From Haemaphysalis longicornis (taxonomy: Eukaryota; Arthropoda; Arachnida; Ixodida; Ixodidae): 64,000 nt of DNA. Below the pieces are notes generated by a model, which was not told where the DNA came from, did not search any database, and saw only the letters and a program-made list of their open reading frames with translations. The stretch covers positions 56,755,745-56,819,744 of the forward strand of contig CM023457.1 in assembly GCA_013339765.2 (NCBI GenBank), written 5' to 3'. This document shows positions 57,536 to 64,000 of the stretch, piece by piece. Every line of letters starts with the position of its first letter. Positions within the stretch are counted from its first letter, which is position 1. The position numbers were made by a program, and so were the translations under genes.

Positions 57536-59905
57536 TAGGGCGCTTGAAGCCTTCGACGTGAACATGTCATCATTAGTAGACGTTCGAACCCTTCGTCTTT
57601 CTAAGGGGCCGCATCCCTTGAAGGATTTTATTACAAAGTGCAAGAAACATTTCACGGCTTAAAGTAGTTCTGGGTTCGCATGTAAAGAGAACAGAATATC
57701 GGCCTTTACCCACATCAGGCCAAATTCACAATACCGCAATTTGGAAGAGGTTTTTAAAAAAATAACGTGAGAAAACTCCTCCTAAAACTGAAGATTTGAC
57801 CTCTTTCCGTGACAGAAGCGACATTATTTCCAAAGACGAAGAACAAATATACAAAGTAAGCAAAATTTGCAAACGAAGATCAAATAAATAGCCTCGTGCG
57901 AAGGGGGCAAGTGGCTGAATGTGGTGGCGTATTTCAGCCCAGCGGAGTTACAAAGGAACGTGCGGGTCTTGAGGGGTATCCTGAATAGAAATCTTCGGCA
58001 CTTAGAAAAGGGAAGTCGTCTGCCCTAAATCACCGCTGCCTTTGTTGGCCGCTCTTTTGTGAAATCACCCCATTGTAACTCATTCCTTCCTTCCGTTTTT
58101 CGGGCACCTGGCACGGAAATTGTCTTGAAGCGCTTTTTCCCGTTAGAGCTCAATGCGCCCGAACAATTTGGCCTTCGCGAACTGAATACGGCAGCCGAAT
58201 GGAATACGGAGATTCCAAATCGCTCAGTAGCAGAAAGAGATTACGTGCGAGAGAGAACGCCGAGATCTATCAGAGCACGGCGGAGGTGTGAGAGATTCAG
58301 TGCAAACTACTTTCCTGGAAAAACGCACACGCGCAAGCTCATAAATGCCTTCTTTAGGCCATGCATATAGTGCAGTTTTTGAGTCCTTTATGCTTGAAGA
58401 AACACAGAAATTTCAAACAGGATAGCTAAAGGTACGGTTAACCAATTCTACCTCTGTACTTCCTGATTCACGTGTGATAAATGCGCTACTGTGGTGATTG
58501 ATTATGATGTTTAACGCGCCGGCACTCCATAGGCGATGAGGCGTGCCGTAGTGGTGGGCTCCGGTTGATTTTGAGCACCTGGGGACCTCTAACTTGTGCA
58601 GGGCCTTTCTGCTTTTCGCCTCCATCAGAAAAGCTGCGCTACTGTGTATCTGTGCCGGACACAATACAGAGTCTTCCTCACTACCGTGCATGAAAACGGC
58701 ATAGCGTTCCACGCCCCAAAGACGGAGCTTAGGCGTCCCAGATGTTTTTTACCTGAAATATTGTAGAGGAAAATTATAAAGCTTCGGCGCCTCCAAACAT
58801 CTAAACTACCAAACAGCAAACTTTTGGTAGCCAAATAGACTATTCTGTTTATATACGCATAATTAGTTATTCCAACGAAACACTGTTGAATAACGCTTCA
58901 CAAGACTTGCTGTCGCCGTCAGATAACTGGCCCCCTCTGGCTGGAGCAAATTCAAGCCATAGCGTAAGAAAGTTTACTAGGTTTGGAAGCTCCGTGTAAT
59001 CCCGGAAATGCTTCCCCCCATATTCTAAAACCTTACATTGGCGCAACATGTTTCCATGTGTTGTCATCCCTGGTCATACCATGCCGAAAAATCCAATTTG
59101 CTTCGCAGCCCACAATCACAACGCAATTTCGCCTCATCGTGGATCTGCAATCACGTCCTCTCGGGCTCAGTTGATCTCAATGAACAAGAACACCGGCCAC
59201 TAACGCGCACAACCCACCGTACTCACTTAGCGGTAAAACAAAACAACCTCTCCGCGTAGAGGTAGGTATACGACATCGGGCCAAGCGAGTGGGTGGACAT
59301 GGCTGCGGTCGCTTCGTCGTCGCTGGCCACATCAAATGTCAACGCGGTTGGTGGGGGTAACTTGGGGGGGAAGAGGGAGCCCAGGGTTGTGGGCGAGAGG
59401 GTTAGACTGGGGAGAGGAGATCAGGAAGAGAAAAGGCGTAAAGTTAGGGAGGACACGTGAGGTGCTAATTAATGGTCTGCCTACGCGACGGGTCTAACGC
59501 CTGGGTTGGTGCGGAGGAGACGCCCTGCATTATTCAGCAGTCGTATCGCCGAGCCGCCGCCACCACGGCTTCGGCAGGGAACTGCGATCCCGCGCCCGGA
59601 CACTCTGGTTGCCCCCGTGCCCCACGAAACACTGAAAGGGAAATTAGGAGGCAGGAAAGCGCCGGATCGCTTGTCCGGAGCACGCACAGTAAGGAGATTG
59701 CTGCGCGCATAGAAACATTTTACATACTCTGATTCGTGATCCCTCAGCCGGCGAGGGAGGAACGTAAAAAAAAAAGAAATCAAGGAAATGATGGGTATCT
59801 TTAGTTGCACATTACATGACAGATAATGCATCATCAAAGATAATGTTTAATGGCAGTTCGCTATCGACGAGACTTGCCTTTGGTGGTATTCAGCATAACT
59901 CAAAT
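57535..59905 (+). repeat. 2.3-kb duplicated unit, right copy
   Basis: Co-linear with 17,490-19,755 (for example TTCTGGGTTCGCATG, AAAGGAACGTGCGGGTCTT, CCAAATCGCTCAGTAGCA, CCCTGCATTATTCAGCAG, ACGAGACTTGCCTTTG). This copy also carries a 5'-truncated Ruka SINE that is absent from the left copy. Confidence 0.75.
58494..58634 (-). mobile_element. Ruka-like SINE, 5'-truncated, with perfect target duplication
   Basis: Only the body (CTTTTCTGATGGAGGCGAAA to the GATT tail) is present and the whole tRNA-like head is missing. It is nevertheless flanked by perfect 12-bp repeats TGCGCTACTGTG (58,482-58,493 and 58,635-58,646). The truncation therefore happened during insertion rather than by later deletion. 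Confidence 0.95.
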
Positions 59906-60013
59906 CATTGCGAACCGTTAAAAAAATGCCTGCAATATTGCGAAGCACCCATCTGCTTAACCTCATCCCCTTGCACAGCTACGGATTCCAACTGTAAAAG
60001 AACCCGGCGCTAA
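59906..60013. other. Nothing recognised
   Basis: Short unique stretch. Confidence 0.4.
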
Positions 60014-60015
60014 AT

Positions 60016-60058
<43 letters not shown>

Positions 60059-60062
60059 TTTT
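60014..60062. repeat. (ATTT)n microsatellite
   Basis: About twelve ATTT units. Confidence 0.95.
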
Positions 60063-61498
60063 ATGGCATGAAATTCACAGGCACAAGTCTGCGCGCGTGC
60101 GTCGACGAATGTGGCAGCCTCGCCTGATGCGCCACCAGTTGCAAGGAGCGGGGGTGTGTGGTATGTTGACACACAGGGCTGCCAATTGAAGAAGGTGCGG
60201 ACAAAGTCTGGTCCTTAGTTTGCGCGGTACGCGGTGGCGTCTATCCACATTTTTCTTATAATGTTCGCCAATCCGCCACGGCAACAAAGCGTCCTCTTCC
60301 TTCGGCCCTTTGGGTGGGTTTTCTGCGGATTACGTGGCTCTTTCAGAATTGCAATCTCAATGACTTCGCTGTCGCTCGTCGGAGCTTCAGATGGAGGTGC
60401 AAGCGCTCTCTCAGGCGAACTTCTTAGTGCGTGCTTTTGTCTCTATTAAAACAAGGAAATCGAGGTTCACAAAACATTTTATAAACGCACAAAAACAGAT
60501 ATTCTAATGTTCTCTTGCCTATGGCTTGCGCTCCTGCCATTCGTTATGCGTAAGCAGAAGAGTTTATGAGACAAGCGCCTCTAATTATCTCGCATGCATA
60601 TCCATTTACAGCAGATTCAGAAAGGGCATTTTTTATTTTTCTTTGAAACTCCCCAACCATGTTTGCTGTAAAAAAGAGGCAAATTGAGACCAGCTAGCAC
60701 GAAAGTGTTTTGATTTTCTTAGACTCGTGGAAAGTCGCTCAAGCAGCCATTAAAATTTGAATGTTGGATGAGGTGCCGACTCGCCACCGCTCTGTACAGA
60801 TAACCGCAACTTAAACATAATTATCGTTATCTTCTGCTGTCTTCATCTACCGCTTTGTAAGAATGTCCTTAGGCACAAGACCGATAAAAACGTCTGTGAA
60901 AAAGTATTAAATGGATGCACCTTTTCTCTGTGTTGTTGCTCATTCTTCACGAAGGCTAAATGGACCCAAAATGTCGCGATTTCTCGCGCGCTCTCGCTAG
61001 ATTACGCGCTCTATTCTTTCCTTGTTTATATGCGAATTCTCGACACCAGTCAATGGAACATGTACGCAGCTGTTTGCGTGTGACGTAGCCTCTATAACGC
61101 AGCGGCCGCTGAACACTACGGCGCCGCTATCGGCGGCTTCCATCAAGTGCTGCAGCCAATTAGCGTTTCCGTATCCGGGGGAAGCCGCCGGGGGTTTCGG
61201 CGGTTCGGGCGTCGCCCATGCGAGCGACACTCCGGCACGGCGTATCTTTGTAGAAACCACTGTCTATCGTCGACGTCTGTCACACCAACTTAAGTGTGTT
61301 TGTTGATACAGCGTGGTCTGCAAGATATGAATAATGCGAAAAAGCGCAGACCACCCTTGCACGAGGAAACGCACCGCACGCGGGCGCGGCAACCATCTTC
61401 CGTCTCGATGGACACGGACGCGCGCGCACGAATCGGCACTCACGGCAGCAGCTAAAACTCGTCGCCGCAGGCCATATCAGGAATATTGCGGAAAAATT
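60063..61498. other. No recognised feature
   Basis: No domain, RNA gene or shared repeat was seen. Confidence 0.4.
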
Positions 61499-61695
61499 CA
61501 TTTTAATGCATAGCATTTTAGTAACTCACAATGTCACGCGGCGTTGGCGTGTTGTCGTAGTCCGCAGCGCGCCAGTGTAGTCCGCAGCCAGGCCACACAC
61601 TATAAAAGAAATAACAGTTTCCGGCGCCGTTTGAACCATGACGCCGCGGCGAGAACGCAGGTGCCCGGCGCACTACCGACTGAGCCACGAACCGA
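61499..61695 (-). mobile_element. Hairpin-tailed SINE E6 with tRNA-like head
   Basis: Minus-strand sense starts with GGTTCGTGGCTCAGTCGGTA (A box), a diverged B box (GGTTCAAAC), and GGCGCCGG. TGCGGACTACGACAAC, GTGAGTTACTAAAATGC and a hairpin AATGC-TAT-GCATT followed by AAAA complete it. It lacks the upstream 5' module seen in E2 and E3, so it looks like a simple tRNA-SINE. Confidence 0.7.
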
Positions 61696-62055
61696 TTTTT
61701 TTTTTTTTACAAAACCAGGTTTATTTAAATCATAAATATGTACAGGGCAAGACCGGGAAATATGTACTGGGCAAGACACACTACTATAATCTGCTGCCTT
61801 GTTACATTGTTGATGCCACGTTCCTGACTGGCGTGTTACGCCGTTCAATAGAAATCACACTCAAAAGTTTCTCGTCGTCTCGGCGGGCTTGTCGCTTGCG
61901 CTCGGCTAGTGTCACTAGATAAGGGTACAGAGCATCGGCCATCTTTTCTCTTGTTGCACCGGTGCCGCCGTCACGATCTTTGGTCAGTTCGCATTACGCG
62001 ATATTTTTTGGCATTGCGAGGGTTCAGGGGCGCCGCCTTTTTTACCTTTATGCGT
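61696..62055 (-). pseudogene. Possible retroposed transcript 3' end with poly(A)
   Basis: On the minus strand a frame ending ATREKMADALYPYLVTLAER, then KRQARRDDEKLLSVISIERR, stops at about 61,803. It is followed by a short 3' UTR, an AAATAAA signal at about 61,719-61,725, 11 bases later an A13 run (61,696-61,708), and then the SINE head. The poly(A) run in genomic DNA suggests reverse-transcribed mRNA. Upstream frames (LKRIKVKKAAPLNPRNAKKY) are shifted by one base. I do not recognise the protein. A genuine last exon with an adjacent A-run is the alternative. Confidence 0.35.
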
Positions 62056-62119
62056 TTTAGTCGGTCAAGTGTGGCTTAACTGGCCTAAGGGAAGCTTAGC
62101 TTGCCCTCCCTGCTCTGCG

Positions 62120-62380
62120 GCTGCGCGCGGCTGGCGTCTTTCCGAATGCGAATCAAAGATAACGCGGGCAACAGCGTTTCAGATGCAGAAGTGTGTCCTA
62201 AGGTGCGGGAAATGCTGGGTCCTGCCGAGCCCGACGCGTGCGCTCGGCGTCTTGGGGAAGAACTGCTTCACTTAGTGATACTAGTCTTTTTTCTTGCCTT
62301 GAAAGATAATCTGAAGACATTATCTTTACGAGGATCACGTGGTGGGGGTCCCACTGTTCACAGGCGCCTTATCATGCCAT
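62120..62380 (+). other. Possible coding remnant and a hairpin
   Basis: The plus strand reads SFRMRIKDNAGNSVSDAEVC, then KVREMLGPAEPDACARRLGE, which has the composition of real protein, but I cannot name the family. AAAGATAAT and ATTATCTTT (62,302-62,327) form a perfect 9-bp stem at its end. Confidence 0.3.
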
Positions 62381-64000
62381 AGTGACGTTTCGATGCTTGT
62401 TTTGTGGTTTCTTTAAAATAATTCTGAGTTCTATGCTGTATGCCTGATTAGCCTAACGCGTGTGCTCGTCGCCTTAGGCCTTGGCGCCTTGGAGGTTTTG
62501 CCCACGGAGGTTGTTTTTGTCCACGGCGATGAAAACGTTGGAGGTAGAGGTGATACAGCTTTGCTGTAAAGCTAGCGGATAGTCCCAGTAGAATGTTGGT
62601 AGAGGGTCTCTTCCTGTTGGCTATTGAACACGAGGGAACGGATTACCGCTCGGAATGAGAGTACGTACACCTACTCGCCCCCACCGCCCATACTGCAGAA
62701 TATGAAATAGCGGCAGTAATCTTGCTCCGATGGCAGATTTCTGTATAATCGGCGAGGAAAGTTGGCCTTTCCAATTTTTCCGGAGGACTCGAATGGCGGG
62801 TTAGGACGATAACGGTTGTAAACTGATCCCCGACTTTTCGGCGAATCCTTCAGTGCTCACGCAACGCTATAATATAGCTGACAAAAAAAACGAACCGTCT
62901 TCTGTTCCATATCGTTATTGGAGAAAGACAGAAGAGGAGCCAGACGCTCGCGTTACGAAAGAGAATACCAATCAAAAGCACTCTTGTGTCTTCGAGCGAA
63001 TGAGTTTTCAGAAAGCATTTCCAAGATGCATTTTCGTTTTTGAGAACTGTGAAATTTTGAGTTGGATAACCCAAACTTTGTGCATTTGAGGGGAACAGTG
63101 CACGCAGAGGAAAACGACTAGGCACGGAGGTTTCAAATTTCAGGAAATGGCTAGTTTGGAGGCAGGGAATAATTTTAGTCCCGGGCCGAATCACCCTCTC
63201 TTATCTCAGGGATGCCTTGAGTTAAATAACGCCCTACGTCAAATCCTAAAAATATCACATTTGGGATTCGAGTGTCTTGCGGCTGACGAAAAGCAGCCGC
63301 CTATAGTTAAAATGGTGTCATAGGATGCTACCTCGAAGCATGTTTCTCTTTTGAAAGCGGGGCGCTTTGAACTTGTCACTTTTGTAGAGTCAGCTCCTCT
63401 GCAGTTTTGCTTGAAACGGTTATTTTCCCCAAAGAACAAAGCGGAATTTCAGCAATACTGCTGGCACGTCTTTAATAGAAATGAATTACAACCAAATCTC
63501 TCAAACCTACCATCACAATCATTATTTGCCCTCCTATAAGCGCTTTTGCATCGTTGGGCGGATTCCTGTACTATTTTCATATATGGCGTCCGGCAGAAAC
63601 AGGGAGCGAATAAAAAGACTCCTGTTAGCAGTCGTCCGAGAGCACTCTCTGCTTCCTGCATACACGTAGCGCCATCTACTCGTTCACGTTGAACACTGCG
63701 GCCATTTTAAGAAGACCTTGCTGTGGTTCATCCACGGCCCGCCAGTGGTGTTCTGTTCCAGCGGTAACGGCCACAGTTCGAGCCTCCGCTATTGTAGATC
63801 ATCGTGGTTTACTTCAAGTGTTTTTTATATGTCCCTAATGCTGAAACAATTATACGCATTTTATTCCTAAGATATGCTGTTTCTGTTCAGGATGCGTTCG
63901 TTTAAGGTCCTGCATTGTGAACGGAGTGCCGGTCCTTCCCGGTTCCGCAAACCGAACGCCGACGAAGGGCATCAATTGCATTGAAACTCGCGGGTAAATA
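62381..64000. other. No recognised feature
   Basis: Short frames on both strands and no motif or shared repeat. Confidence 0.4.

Noticed and set aside
55085..57545. AGGGCGC as target duplication of I-LINE copy 3
   Set aside because: GGCGCAAG is part of the LINE 3' end in copies 1 and 2, so the match at 55,090 is not an independent flank.

Overview
The window looks like a gene-poor, transposon-rich stretch of a hard-tick (ixodid) nuclear genome. The best evidence is nine full, truncated or partial copies of a tRNA-derived SINE. It has a Pol III A/B-box head, a body, and an (AATC)n tail, and it matches the Ruka family described from Rhipicephalus appendiculatus. Several non-LTR retrotransposon families of arthropod type are also present, all decayed. 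I found no intact host gene, rRNA, true tRNA gene, CRISPR array or viral insertion. Most open frames are antisense shadows of dead LINEs or frames through microsatellites.

Layout: 0-3 kb holds an internally deleted I-group (RNase H-bearing) LINE on the minus strand. 3.4-3.8 kb holds a dimeric inverted-repeat MITE. 4.3-5.4 kb holds a short repeat 3' module followed by a LINE C-terminus with a (CT)n tail. 6.6-13.5 kb is a dense block: a solo MITE end fused to a compound microsatellite, a LINE 3' end with a (GATT)n tail, a 680-bp GC-rich hairpin-tailed element, and two minus-strand Jockey/CR1-like LINEs, one with a palindrome where its catalytic YxDD motif should be. 15.8-17.1 kb has a Ruka SINE and an I-LINE tail. 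17.5-19.8 kb is a unit repeated at 57.5-59.9 kb. 21.4-22.8 kb is a decayed RTE LINE. 26.2-27.7 kb has a 114-bp palindrome and a CR1/L2-like LINE C-terminus. 28.5-35.6 kb is mostly unrecognised, with one composite hairpin-tailed element. 36.5-37.5 kb is a Tigger/pogo remnant with a Ruka SINE inside it. 44.8-48.5 kb holds three more hairpin-tailed elements, two in tandem. 54.1-57.5 kb is a LINE tail, a small dispersed repeat and an I-LINE carrying a Ruka insertion. 61.5-62.4 kb has another hairpin-tailed SINE next to a poly(A)-ended, possibly retroposed transcript remnant.

The most interesting signal is a family of short composite repeats that I could piece together from at least seven places. 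Members share a GC-rich 3' module ending in a small hairpin immediately followed by TAAAA or a similar A-rich end. The hairpin stem changes on both sides together: AGATGC/GCATCT, AAGTGC/GCACTT and AATGC/GCATT. Some members carry a tRNA-like head with A and B boxes. Others carry a TATA-like core and long arrays of the pentamer CCAAT. This would fit a SINE-like family whose 3' stem-loop is recognised by a partner reverse transcriptase. I cannot test copy number or novelty here.
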